Below the pieces are notes generated by a model, which was given only the letters and a program-made list of their open reading frames with translations, made no database searches and was not told the origin of the DNA. 64,000 nt of DNA from Paenibacillus arenilitoris (GTDB lineage Bacteria; Bacillota; Bacilli; Paenibacillales; Paenibacillaceae), in the NCBI RefSeq assembly GCF_014705655.1, contig NZ_JACXIY010000001.1, positions 1 to 64,000 of the forward strand, given 5' to 3'. Position numbers and translations under genes: made by a program. Within the stretch, counting starts at the first letter, position 1. Each line of letters opens with the position of its first letter. This document shows, piece by piece, positions 43,801-51,951 of this stretch.

Positions 43801-44813
43801 AATTGACCTGGAGCGAGAATCAGGTCATCGACCGTGTGAAAGTATGGAGCGGGATCATAGGCGGCACCGGGTCGCGACTTCAAGACTACGAAATTCAATA
43901 TTGGGACGGAAGCGCCTGGCAGACGGCGGCATCGGTCGTCGGCAATACGCAGGACGGTCATTTGGGACAATACAACGATCTCGTGTTCCCTGCCGTAACG
44001 ACCGACAGCTTGCGAATGTATATTACGAAAGCAGGCTCCGGCAGCAGTACCGCAAGGGTGTTCGAAATCGAAGCATGGGGTAAGGCTGCTGTTCCGGTCA
44101 GCTCAATCGCGGTGTCGGGAGCAGGCGGCATTTCTGAGATTAACGGCATAGGCGGCACGCTGCAAATGGACGCAGCCGTTTCCCCGGCGGGCGCGACCGA
44201 TCCGTCGGTGACCTGGTCCGTGTATGGCGAGGACGGCGGCGCGACTGAAGCGGCGTCGATCAGCTCCACGGGGCTGTTGACGGCGAATGCAGCCGGTATC
44301 GTGAAAGTAGTAGCGATGGCGAACGACGGCTCCGGGGTGAGCGGCGAAAGCCTCGTGACGATTACCGTATCAGAGCCTGAGAATGCCAATATCGCTCCTC
44401 TTGCCCAGGTGTCGGCGAGCTCGGTGCGTACAGACGGTTCGTTCCCGCCGGAATACGCCGTGGACGGCATCAAGAACAACAACGCATCAAGATGGTTGTC
44501 GGCCGGCGGCGACACGCCGCCTTACACGTTCGATCTGGAATGGAACAGCCAATATGTGATCGACAACGTGAAAGTATGGAGCGGTTTTGTGACCGGCGGC
44601 TCGGCGATCGCGGGTTACGAGATCCAGTATTGGAACGGCAGCGATTGGGCGACGGCGGCATCGGTTACAGGCAATACGACGACCATGAACAATCTGGAGT
44701 TCCCTGCCGTCACAACGAACAAGATGCGGTTGTATATTACGAAACCTGCGCCCTCTTCTTCCGAAACGACGGTAAGGCTGATTGAAATGGAGGCGTGGGG
44801 CTACGAGGCATAG
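40887..44813 (+). CDS. Secreted right-handed beta-helix protein with three discoidin domains
   Basis: Exported protein of 1308 residues, probably a polysaccharide lyase or hydrolase. Signal peptide 1-31; right-handed parallel beta-helix about 34-510 (start TTYYVDDVDGNDANAGTSP, typical of DUF1565/pectate-lyase-like helices, with runs of VIRNNKIY-type turns); a beta-sandwich carbohydrate-binding-like domain 527-665; then three F5/8 type C (discoidin-like) domains at about 675-815, 924-1066 and 1168-1308, alternating with two Big2-like domains. The three discoidin copies are clearly related (DKAVNGIKDNNADRW, DKAVDGIKDQNASRW, EYAVDGIKNNNASRW). GGGAGGT precedes ATG 40887. A catalytic family cannot be named. 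Confidence 0.82.
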   Translation: MRRPMGSTLAYLLLVIAVMAAGIGPMGAQAATGTTYYVDDVDGNDANAGTSPAAAWKSLEQLNATTFQPGDAILFKAGGVWSGQLHAKGSGADGSPITIDKYGDGPKPLLNGGGVDATIYFNNQEYWEVRNLEITNYEAEAGQRRGIHVTGVSNGWSNPEKVFRHFVFEYLDIHSVKGSVANDYAHNGGIVVWDPSWNFIVSDVIIRNNKIYSLDSVGIYLNGATSAHSSNLQVVNNTIYDIAADGAVLLNTTDGLIENNVVYDTHKRASGYHVPLWTWGTRNAVIQYNEVFNTHPGGDAMAIDSDYNSEGTVIQYNYSHRNAGGFSLVVNDGTNASNFNTDTVIRYNISQNDYHGVFNFVGPTEHTLVYNNTVYIPEYSNTKVVDNLNWNGWSADYHFYNNLLVNHGTGGYNFGSSTNYTFDRNLFHGNHPADVLTMDANKVVADPMLASPGSAAIGRSTTAGYQLLQGSPAIGAGRIVASNGGLDFWGNPVSANTAPNIGAYEGAGLDPNNLPPLPQPPELANLLVNSGFEAGDFAGYPTAYNGAAVVSGQSRTGQYAASLSNAVSGIEQAVTGLAPNTLYVLSGFGKQANGGDAVLGVKEYGGALKDVKFDSTHYSKKELTFTTGNDDTSAIVYLYKNGGTGTVYFDDLVLYEYGEVLPLAEPPALPPPGLQNLAPLAALSASSYRVNSTAEFTPDKAVNGIKDNNADRWLTEVDATAPHWLQMEWEQPYEINVVRIWSGLIGGGSISSTLADYEIQYWDGTGWRTAASVVGNTKYYNHFVIHPVTTDKVRLWITKATATDNTARVFEMEVWEHDENADNPDPVDVSSITVKGTGGASSIHEIGGTLQMMATVSPADAVNKSVTWSVTDEDGGPTDAATISTTGLLTALAPGTVKVHAAAKDGSGVQGESTIVIAIPDPTHTNIAPLAELAVSSTHATQTADKAVDGIKDQNASRWLSEPGVPEPHTFQLTWSENQVIDRVKVWSGIIGGTGSRLQDYEIQYWDGSAWQTAASVVGNTQDGHLGQYNDLVFPAVTTDSLRMYITKAGSGSSTARVFEIEAWGKAAVPVSSIAVSGAGGISEINGIGGTLQMDAAVSPAGATDPSVTWSVYGEDGGATEAASISSTGLLTANAAGIVKVVAMANDGSGVSGESLVTITVSEPENANIAPLAQVSASSVRTDGSFPPEYAVDGIKNNNASRWLSAGGDTPPYTFDLEWNSQYVIDNVKVWSGFVTGGSAIAGYEIQYWNGSDWATAASVTGNTTTMNNLEFPAVTTNKMRLYITKPAPSSSETTVRLIEMEAWGYEA

Positions 44814-44926
44814 GAGAATGCTGCCTCCGGCCGACAAGGCGATCATTGACGTGCGCGGTCTCGTCACCGTGAAAAGAACGTAGGCGAGATTTTTCGAGAA
44901 ACGTGCGGAAGACTGGGGGGACGGTC

Positions 44927-46042
44927 TTGACTCAAAAAAACAAACGCCTGCTTCCGAATCGAATGGCGATTGTGATCTGCGCGTTCGTACTGGCGGCGGG
45001 GTTGGCGATTGTCGGATTCGTTAGCTCCGGCGAATCGGCGGAAGGACCGGATGAAGCGATCGTAGTTACGGTCAACGGCGACCCTGTCACCGCCGTAGAG
45101 TTTAGCCGGTTGCTCCGCAAGCAAAGGGCAGCTGTCATCGACGATTTCAAACGAACCTATGGCGCCGAACCCGACAAAGGCTTCTGGCACACCGAATTCA
45201 ACGGGGAGGTGCCTGCCGATACGGCGAAGCAAAGGGCCTTATCGGAAGCTGTGAAGCTGAAACTGCAACTGAATCTTTCCAAATCCTACGGGATTATTCA
45301 AGGAACTTCGTACAGCGATCTGCTTGCTGAAATGGAGAAGGAAAATGCGCGAAGAAGCGCAGCCTTGCACGCCGGCCGTCCGGTATATGGACCGATCCGG
45401 TTTGATGAACATACATTTATCGATTGGTATATCAGCAAAGTATTGATCGAGTTGAAAGAGAAGCTCTTCTCAGATGCGATTGCGGTAACGGACAAGCAAT
45501 TAAGAGAGCATTACGAGATGATCAAGGATGATTGGTTCAGGCTGGAAGACAGCGTCCGGTTCCACGAAATTTCGGTTTCCTATACACGGGACGGGCTGCA
45601 AAGCGATCGAGTCAAACAGAAACAGGCAAAAGAAAGGATGGAAGCCGTCAAACAGCTGCTGGAACGCGGCAAAACCGCGGAGGAAGCGGTAAATCAGTTG
45701 CAGAGCGAAACAGGCGAGCTTGAATTGGTCTTTACCGAAGAGCATTTTAATAATGATTCGGCGCGGAAATATTTCAAATCGCAACCCGAACTTTACGAAT
45801 GGCTGGCAGACCCGGCAAATGCCGACCGGGTCAGTGCGGTTATCGACAACCCCGCCGCAGGCCGGTATGTTCTGGCGAAGATCGTCGGGAGAGAGTCCGG
45901 CGGCTACAGCAGCTATGAGGAGCAAGTCAGGCAAGTCCGAAATCATTACACGGATGTCAAGTTTGATGAATATTTGAATAAGTTGATCGACGAGGCGGAA
46001 GTGCGGGTTGAAGACCGCTATTACAAGCTTTCAATGGAATAG
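44927..46042 (+). CDS. Membrane-anchored SurA/PrsA-like foldase
   Basis: A 371-residue protein with an N-terminal membrane anchor (about residues 12-34), then a SurA N-terminal-like chaperone region starting VVTVNGDPVTAVEFSRLLRKQ. A helical segment and a C-terminal region rich in charged helices follow. No clear parvulin peptidyl-prolyl isomerase core is visible, so a chaperone role is more likely than catalysis. TTG 44927 is chosen because GGGGGG lies shortly upstream; GTG 44903 is the alternative. It follows the beta-helix gene and probably helps fold that or other secreted enzymes. Confidence 0.75.
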   Translation: MTQKNKRLLPNRMAIVICAFVLAAGLAIVGFVSSGESAEGPDEAIVVTVNGDPVTAVEFSRLLRKQRAAVIDDFKRTYGAEPDKGFWHTEFNGEVPADTAKQRALSEAVKLKLQLNLSKSYGIIQGTSYSDLLAEMEKENARRSAALHAGRPVYGPIRFDEHTFIDWYISKVLIELKEKLFSDAIAVTDKQLREHYEMIKDDWFRLEDSVRFHEISVSYTRDGLQSDRVKQKQAKERMEAVKQLLERGKTAEEAVNQLQSETGELELVFTEEHFNNDSARKYFKSQPELYEWLADPANADRVSAVIDNPAAGRYVLAKIVGRESGGYSSYEEQVRQVRNHYTDVKFDEYLNKLIDEAEVRVEDRYYKLSME

Positions 46043-46089
46043 CATAACCTTTGATTCTCTTGCAAGGAATTAGATTTAGATGACCAAAA

Positions 46090-46125
46090 GAAGCCTGGAC
46101 ACTAGGTCCCGGCTTCGTTCAATTA
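46090..46125 (+). terminator. Intrinsic terminator after the foldase gene
   Basis: GAAGCCTGGAC (46090-46100) pairs with GTCCCGGCTTC (46106-46116) apart from one mismatch, followed by GTTCAATT. The gap to the next kinase holds this hairpin and the promoter at 46188. Confidence 0.65.
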
Positions 46126-46187
46126 AAATACAATCCGGGCAATCCGGAATTTGGTATCTATTGAGACGCGGGCGATCTTTCTATTTC

Positions 46188-46216
46188 TTGAAAATACACT
46201 CGAATTTCTTTAATAA
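46188..46216 (+). promoter_or_regulatory. Promoter of the module 3 kinase/regulator pair
   Basis: TTGAAA (46188-46193) and TAATAA (46211-46216) are separated by exactly 17 nt in an AT-rich stretch. The transcript would begin near 46223, leaving a leader of about 200 nt if GTG 46441 is the start. Confidence 0.5.
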
Positions 46217-46440
46217 TCATTTAATTGACCGTTCCAAGTCCGATATGTCGTTGTTGCTCCGCAATCCGCGATGGTAAGATGGAAGAAAAAACGCGTCCGA
46301 CGCAACAACCCGGAAAGGATGCAGCGCTCATGCTCAGGATCGATACATGGCTTCTTCGAATAAAACGCTGCAAGCACAAACTCAAACTCAATCGCATCCG
46401 GCTTCGGAGTGAACAAATCCGCAAATCCGAAGGCGGGAAC

Positions 46441-48297
46441 GTGAAGGTGGCTATGGAGCATGAAAACGAGTCCGGAACCGAACATAACCGTAAAGCAAAG
46501 CCGTCAGGGAAGCCCGCGAGGAGCTTCTCAAGGCATCTTGCGTTCCGTCTGTCGCTTGTCATCATGGCGGCTTTCCTCGTGTCCGGCTCTATCTCCTATC
46601 TCATCCACGTTCGCTTGTTCACGGACGAAGTGAGCAAGCAATTCGCCAAGGCCAACGAGCAGGCGGCTTCCCGCCTCGACCTGCAGATCCGCGATATATA
46701 CCGGATTTCCAACTTCGTCGTGTTCCATCCTTATGTGCAAGGGGTGTTGAAGCGTTCCGCGGCCGTGGTCAACCGGGAAGCCTTCATGAAAATCTACGAT
46801 CAAAACGAGCTGGAGAAGCTGCTCATGCAAGTGAAATTCGACGAGAACAAGCTGTATACGATGTATTTGTTCGACACGGAGGATAACGGCTTCTATTTCA
46901 CGACGTCTAACACGGCGCCGACCCTGCTTCGATCGGATATTTACGATGAAGTGAAGACCCGTCTGGAGTCGACGATGGGCAATCTGATCTGGTTCCCCGC
47001 GCAGATTCTCGAGCAGGGCTCGGACCAGCTGCGCAACGTTTACGTCGCGGCCCGTTATATGAAGGATTTGACACAGGTCAAGTACGGCATTATGGTCATG
47101 CTGTTCGAAGAGTCGCTGTTCTCGGAGGATCTGAACGAGCTCGCGCGGGACGAGAAGGCGAACGTGTTCTTGTACGACAGGCTGGACCGTCTCGTATACA
47201 CGGACATGAAGGACGGCGAGACGGTTCCGGATCCGTCCAAGATCGAGACGGACATGACGGAGACGGCGGGCGGCATTTCGTACGTGTATGTCAAAAGCCA
47301 ATCGAAACAGGTCGACTATACGCTGATCAGCCGCGTATCGCTCGACGAGCTGAAAAGCCGAAGCTCGATCATCTTCCAGGCGAATATCGCGATCGGCTTG
47401 CTTGGCGCGGCGGTTGCCAGCGTACTCGTCATGTTGACGGGCAATCGTCTGCTGCGGCCGCTCAGGCAGCTGGTGACCGCCATGCGCCGCATGCGGGCGG
47501 GGAACTTCGATACGCGGATCGGCATCCGTACGAACGACGAGCTTGGCTTCATCAGTGAGAGCTTCAATGACATGGCCCGCAACATCAAGTCGCTGATCCA
47601 GGAGGTGTACGAGCGCCAGCTGAATGAGCGCGAAGCGGAGCTGACCGCGCTGCAGGCGCAACTGAACCCGCATTTTCTGCATAATACGCTCGACACGATC
47701 TATTGGAAGACCTATCTGCAAGAAGACAAGGAGACGGCGAAGCTCGTCGTCTCGCTCTCGGACATGCTGCGCTACGCGCTGGAGCCGGTAGACAAGCACA
47801 CGACGCTGCGGGAGGAGATGACCCAGACCCGCAATTACTTGATGATCCAGAGTTCGCGCTTCGGAGAAGGCTTGCATGCGATGATTCATGCGGACGAGGA
47901 CATTCTGGAGGAGCCCGTGCCCCGATTAATTCTCCAACCGCTTGCGGAGAACGCTTTCGTACACGGCTTCGCCGATAAGACGGACGGCAAGACTTTGATG
48001 ATTCGGGCAGTGCGGATTCAATTGAACGGTAAGGATGCGATTCGTATCGAAGTCAAGGATAACGGCAAGGGGATGGCGGAGGACGAGATCAAGACGCTGA
48101 TGGCGCAGGCTATGCGCACAAGCGGGCAAGCCGTTCCATCCAAGACGGCTGACGGGAAGCGCAGGGTGCCGATCGGTCTTCGCAGCGTTGTGCGGCGGAT
48201 CAAGCTGCTATACGGCGAGCCCTACGGCGTGACGATCGAATCGAAGACAGGCGGCGGAACGTGTATCCGCGTGACGCTGCCTTGCGAGGGCGACTAG
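46441..48297 (+). CDS. YesM-type sensor histidine kinase (module 3)
   Basis: Membrane kinase of 618 residues from GTG 46441. A basic N-terminus of about 30 residues leads to the first transmembrane helix (LAFRLSLVIMAAFLVSG), then an extracellular sensor, a second helix near 310-332, HAMP, phosphoacceptor motif QAQLNPHFLHNTLDT with H411, and a HATPase domain (LAENAFVHGF, KDNGKGM). The start is uncertain: the frame is open to 46225 and ATG 46279, 46330 and 46453 are alternatives, none with a strong ribosome-binding site. GTG 46441 has GAAGGCGGG. Its regulator follows after 23 nt. Confidence 0.9.
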   Translation: MKVAMEHENESGTEHNRKAKPSGKPARSFSRHLAFRLSLVIMAAFLVSGSISYLIHVRLFTDEVSKQFAKANEQAASRLDLQIRDIYRISNFVVFHPYVQGVLKRSAAVVNREAFMKIYDQNELEKLLMQVKFDENKLYTMYLFDTEDNGFYFTTSNTAPTLLRSDIYDEVKTRLESTMGNLIWFPAQILEQGSDQLRNVYVAARYMKDLTQVKYGIMVMLFEESLFSEDLNELARDEKANVFLYDRLDRLVYTDMKDGETVPDPSKIETDMTETAGGISYVYVKSQSKQVDYTLISRVSLDELKSRSSIIFQANIAIGLLGAAVASVLVMLTGNRLLRPLRQLVTAMRRMRAGNFDTRIGIRTNDELGFISESFNDMARNIKSLIQEVYERQLNEREAELTALQAQLNPHFLHNTLDTIYWKTYLQEDKETAKLVVSLSDMLRYALEPVDKHTTLREEMTQTRNYLMIQSSRFGEGLHAMIHADEDILEEPVPRLILQPLAENAFVHGFADKTDGKTLMIRAVRIQLNGKDAIRIEVKDNGKGMAEDEIKTLMAQAMRTSGQAVPSKTADGKRRVPIGLRSVVRRIKLLYGEPYGVTIESKTGGGTCIRVTLPCEGD

Positions 48298-48320
48298 ACG
48301 ACCAAGAGGGAGATGGCGGC

Positions 48321-49877
48321 ATGAGAGGCACGATGTTGATCGTCGACGACGAACTGATTATCCGCAAGGGGCTCGCGAAGCTGATCGACAGCAACGTTAC
48401 CGGCTGGGTCGTGATCGGGGAAGCGGACAACGGCCAGGAAGCCATTCGGAAGATGACCGACCTGCAGCCGCAGCTTGTGCTGACGGATATCCGCATGCCC
48501 CTGGCTGATGGCCTGGAGGTGGCGAAGCACGCGGCGCAGCGCATGCCGGAGACGGCAGTCGTCATCCTGACCGGGCATAGGGATTTCGAATATGCGCAGG
48601 CGGCTCTTCGCTATGGCGTTAGGGATTTCCTGCTCAAGCCATGCTCGGAGGAAGAGCTGTGCAGAGTGCTGCGGAAGGCCTACGAGGCCGTGCGCGAGAA
48701 AGATCTGTCGCGGGAGAAGGAAACGCGGCGAAACCGGCAGCAGGAGGAGCAGTTGCTCCGTTCCATGCTGCTTCGGCTTCCGTGCGAGGAAGAAGCGCTG
48801 CGACCGGTGGAGGGCAGACTCATCGGCCGCGAGCTGTGGCTGCTCCGTATCGCGACGTACGTGCCGGAGTCGCGCGGTTACCGCAAGCAAGACATGAAGC
48901 TGCTGCAATTCGCAGTCGGCAACATTATCGAGGAGATGCTCAACAACCGGACGAAGGGGCATCGATGGTTCCCGCTGGAATTTAACGAGATCGCCTTTTT
49001 TCTGGAGAAGCGCGAGACGAATGCGTCCATGCTCGAAGAGACGGCCGCTAAGCTGGACGAATTGCTGGGGCTTGATGCCGTAACGTCCTTCTGCGGCGTG
49101 ATCGAGCGTTTCGGGGACGCGGAGCGTCTGTACGGCACGAAGGTATCCGGCAGGGGAGAAGCGGCGAGACCTGCCGCGGGCAGCGCCGGGAAACCTTCCG
49201 GCGCTCTCGAGAGCTTCGACGAGGAGAGGGTGCGCACGTATGCCGGCGAATTGACGTCGCTCCTGTTCCTTGGCAGGCACGCGGAGCTGCAGTCGTATCT
49301 GGCGAGGCTGGCCGGCAACGTGGCCGACGCGGGTACGGAAGAAGAAGAGCGGAAGATGAACGCGCTTAGCGCCGCGATCGCGCTGAACGAGGTCATTCGG
49401 AAGGAACTCGGGCACAAAGCTGCGGATATCGGCCTCGGAGACAGGATCGGCAAGCTAAGCCGATTGCAAGGCCGAGAGGCGTTGAGCGAATGGTTCGGCG
49501 AACGGCTTGCCTCCTTCGAGCAGGCATTCCAGAGCTGGCTGGGGGAGCGCAATTCCGGTTCCGTCGAGCAGGCCATTCGTTACGTGGAAGAGCACTATAT
49601 GAAGGACTGCAGCCTGGGAGCGGCTGCCGCTCACGTTCATCTGAGCACCAATTATTTCGGCAATCTGTTCAAGCGGGCGACCGGAGAGAGCTTCAATGCT
49701 TATGTCGCGGGGTACCGCCTGAAGAAAGCGAAGCTGCTTCTGGCCAACACGGATATGAAAATCGCGGAAATCGCCGAAGCGATCGGCTACATGGACTCCA
49801 ACTATTTCGCGACCGCCTTCAGGCAGGGCGAGGGCATGACTCCCACGGAATTCCGGAAATCGAAGAACCGCCATTAG
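48321..49877 (+). CDS. YesN-type response regulator with AraC HTH (module 3)
   Basis: Response regulator of 518 residues: receiver domain 1-122 with D56 in LTDIRMP, a helical linker region, and a C-terminal AraC-type double helix-turn-helix (VHLSTNYFGNLFKRATG, then IGYMDSNYFATAFRQ). ATG 48321 follows GAGGGAGA; the frame is open upstream into the kinase gene. It should activate the importer operon at 50033 and possibly the enzyme genes after it. Confidence 0.93.
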   Translation: MRGTMLIVDDELIIRKGLAKLIDSNVTGWVVIGEADNGQEAIRKMTDLQPQLVLTDIRMPLADGLEVAKHAAQRMPETAVVILTGHRDFEYAQAALRYGVRDFLLKPCSEEELCRVLRKAYEAVREKDLSREKETRRNRQQEEQLLRSMLLRLPCEEEALRPVEGRLIGRELWLLRIATYVPESRGYRKQDMKLLQFAVGNIIEEMLNNRTKGHRWFPLEFNEIAFFLEKRETNASMLEETAAKLDELLGLDAVTSFCGVIERFGDAERLYGTKVSGRGEAARPAAGSAGKPSGALESFDEERVRTYAGELTSLLFLGRHAELQSYLARLAGNVADAGTEEEERKMNALSAAIALNEVIRKELGHKAADIGLGDRIGKLSRLQGREALSEWFGERLASFEQAFQSWLGERNSGSVEQAIRYVEEHYMKDCSLGAAAAHVHLSTNYFGNLFKRATGESFNAYVAGYRLKKAKLLLANTDMKIAEIAEAIGYMDSNYFATAFRQGEGMTPTEFRKSKNRH

Positions 49878-49886
49878 CGAATTTCT

Positions 49887-49926
49887 CGAGAAACCGCCTT
49901 TCGGCATCGCCGCGGGCGGTTTCTCG
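49887..49926 (+). terminator. Hairpin after the module 3 regulator
   Basis: A perfect 12-bp stem, CGAGAAACCGCC (49887-49898) with GGCGGTTTCTCG (49915-49926), has a 16-nt loop. No T-run follows, so termination may be partial. A TATAAT at 49995-50000 probably serves as the -10 for the importer operon. Confidence 0.55.
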
Positions 49927-50032
49927 CATTCGCAATCCTTCAAAATTGAAGATAATGCATCGATGAACGAAGGCGGGTTTCCTTCCCCGTGTCCTATAAT
50001 AAATTCAACGACACAAGGAAAGGAGCTGCGGC

Positions 50033-50992
50033 ATGGAGACAACTACGGCGGCAACAACGGAGAAGCGGCTGCCCCGATCCGCGAAGACAGGCAGATGGAG
50101 CAAGCGCGTCCTGCGCGCCAACATTCCGCTTATTCTATTGTTTTTGCCAGGAGCGCTGTATTTCATTATTTTCAAATACGTGCCGATGGGCGGCCTGATG
50201 ATCGCGTTCAAGGATTACAATTTTCATGACGGCGTCTTCGGAAGCCCGTGGGTCGGGATGAAGCATTTTGACACGATCTTCAGTCAGCCCCACACTCTGA
50301 ACGTCATCCGCAACACGGTGATGCTGAGCCTGCTGAACGTATTCGTCGGCTTTCCGTTCCCGATCATTCTGGCGATATTGCTGAACGAAGTGCGACGTGC
50401 CTGGTTCAAGAAGACCATTCAGACAATCGTGTATTTGCCCCATTTTTTCTCGTGGGTCATCATCGGGGGGTTCGTCGTGACGCTGTTCTCGATGGATTCG
50501 GGGACGATTAATCATTGGATCGAGAGATGGTTCGGAGATTCATACCCCTTCTTGTACAAGCCGTTGTCCTGGATCGCGATCTATCTGGGCTCCGGGATAT
50601 GGAAGGAGATCGGTTTCGGGTCGATTATTTATTTGGCGGCGCTGACGTCAATCGATCCCAGCCTCTACGAATCGGCGAGTCTCGACGGCGCCAACAAGTT
50701 CAGGCAAATTTGGCATGTTACGATACCGGGCATCAGCACGACGATCATCCTTCTGTTCATCCTGTCCATGGGACGCGTCATGGAGGTGGGCTTCGACCAA
50801 ATCTACGTTCTGCAGACGCCGATGGTCACCGATATTGCGGACGTTATCAGTACGTATATCTATAATACCGGCCTTAAGGGCGCGCAGTTCAGCCTGACGT
50901 CGGCGCTTGGGATGTTCGAGTCGATCGTCGGTTTAATCCTGGTGCTCTCCGCGAACGCCATCGCGAGGAAATACGACAGGGGACTGTGGTAA
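50033..50992 (+). CDS. LplB-type ABC sugar permease (module 3, first subunit)
   Basis: CUT1-type permease of 319 residues with six transmembrane helices and an N-terminal basic extension of about 30 residues. The EAA loop reads LYESASLDGANKFRQI. AAGGAAAGGAG precedes ATG 50033. It is closer in style to the module 2 subunit (both share KYVP.GG/GS...DY near the first periplasmic loop) than to module 1. Confidence 0.92.
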   Translation: METTTAATTEKRLPRSAKTGRWSKRVLRANIPLILLFLPGALYFIIFKYVPMGGLMIAFKDYNFHDGVFGSPWVGMKHFDTIFSQPHTLNVIRNTVMLSLLNVFVGFPFPIILAILLNEVRRAWFKKTIQTIVYLPHFFSWVIIGGFVVTLFSMDSGTINHWIERWFGDSYPFLYKPLSWIAIYLGSGIWKEIGFGSIIYLAALTSIDPSLYESASLDGANKFRQIWHVTIPGISTTIILLFILSMGRVMEVGFDQIYVLQTPMVTDIADVISTYIYNTGLKGAQFSLTSALGMFESIVGLILVLSANAIARKYDRGLW

Positions 50993-51006
50993 GGAGTGAC
51001 TATTCG

Positions 51007-51888
51007 ATGAAAGCTTCCAGAGGCGAGAAAATATTTTATGGCGTCAATTACGCGTTGTTGATCCTGCTGGGCATCACGTGCCTGTTCCCGTTGCTCAATA
51101 CGATCGCGCTGTCGCTAAGCGATATTCACGAGATCGAATCCGGCAACGTTACTTTCTATCCAATCGGCTGGAACACCGAAGCGTTCCGGTCGTTGATCGA
51201 AGGCACCCGTATCGTGGAGGCGTTCCGCAACAGCGTGGTCATTACGATCGTAGGCGTGACAGCCAGCATGGTCGCGACGATTATTACGGCGTATCCGATC
51301 TCCCGGCGAATCTTCATCGGCCGCAGGCCGTTCACGCTCGGCATCGTCTTCACCATGCTGTTCTCGGGAGGGTTGATTCCGACGTATCTCGTCGTGAATT
51401 CGCTCGGACTCGTGAATTCGTATTCGGCGCTGTGGCTGCCCGGTTTGATCAGCGCGTACAACCTGCTCATCATGCGGACCTTCTTCGAGAACATTCCGGA
51501 CGACATCGACGACGCGGCCCGTATCGACGGCTGCTCCGAGATGGGCTATCTGCTGCGCGTCGTGCTGCCGCTTTCCATGCCGGTTATCGCGACGCTGACG
51601 CTGTTCTACGGCGTCAGCAATTGGAACATGTTCATGAATGTCCTGATTTATATTAACGAGACGGAGAAGTACAACTTGACGGTTCTGGTACAGAATATGA
51701 TCAAGAGCCAGAGCCTTCTCCAGGAGATTGTCAACACCGGGGTCACGGACGACGATCAGCTTGCAATCGTGCCCGAATCGATCAAATCGGCAGGCGTGCT
51801 CGTCATCGTGCTGCCTATGCTGGCGGTCTATCCATTCATTCAGAAGTTCTTCGTGAAAGGCGTCATGCTCGGTTCCGTCAAGGGCTGA
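51007..51888 (+). CDS. YtcP/LplC-type ABC sugar permease (module 3, second subunit)
   Basis: Second CUT1-type permease, 293 residues, with EAA motif IDDAARIDGCSEMGYL and C-terminus QKFFVKGVMLGSVKG. ATG 51007 is chosen for the AAGGAGTG site at 50991-50998; GTG 50986 in the same frame would overlap the previous gene. It pairs with the product of 50033-50992. Confidence 0.92.
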   Translation: MKASRGEKIFYGVNYALLILLGITCLFPLLNTIALSLSDIHEIESGNVTFYPIGWNTEAFRSLIEGTRIVEAFRNSVVITIVGVTASMVATIITAYPISRRIFIGRRPFTLGIVFTMLFSGGLIPTYLVVNSLGLVNSYSALWLPGLISAYNLLIMRTFFENIPDDIDDAARIDGCSEMGYLLRVVLPLSMPVIATLTLFYGVSNWNMFMNVLIYINETEKYNLTVLVQNMIKSQSLLQEIVNTGVTDDDQLAIVPESIKSAGVLVIVLPMLAVYPFIQKFFVKGVMLGSVKG

Positions 51889-51951
51889 GCCGATCATAAA
51901 CGCGGCGCCGTATAATCGCGCCATTATTTCAAACAGAAAAGGGGAAATGAA

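Noticed and set aside
42900-44800. Repeated DNA considered as a non-coding repeat array
   Set aside because: The repeats are in frame and encode three discoidin-type domains, so they are protein repeats, not CRISPR or satellite DNA.
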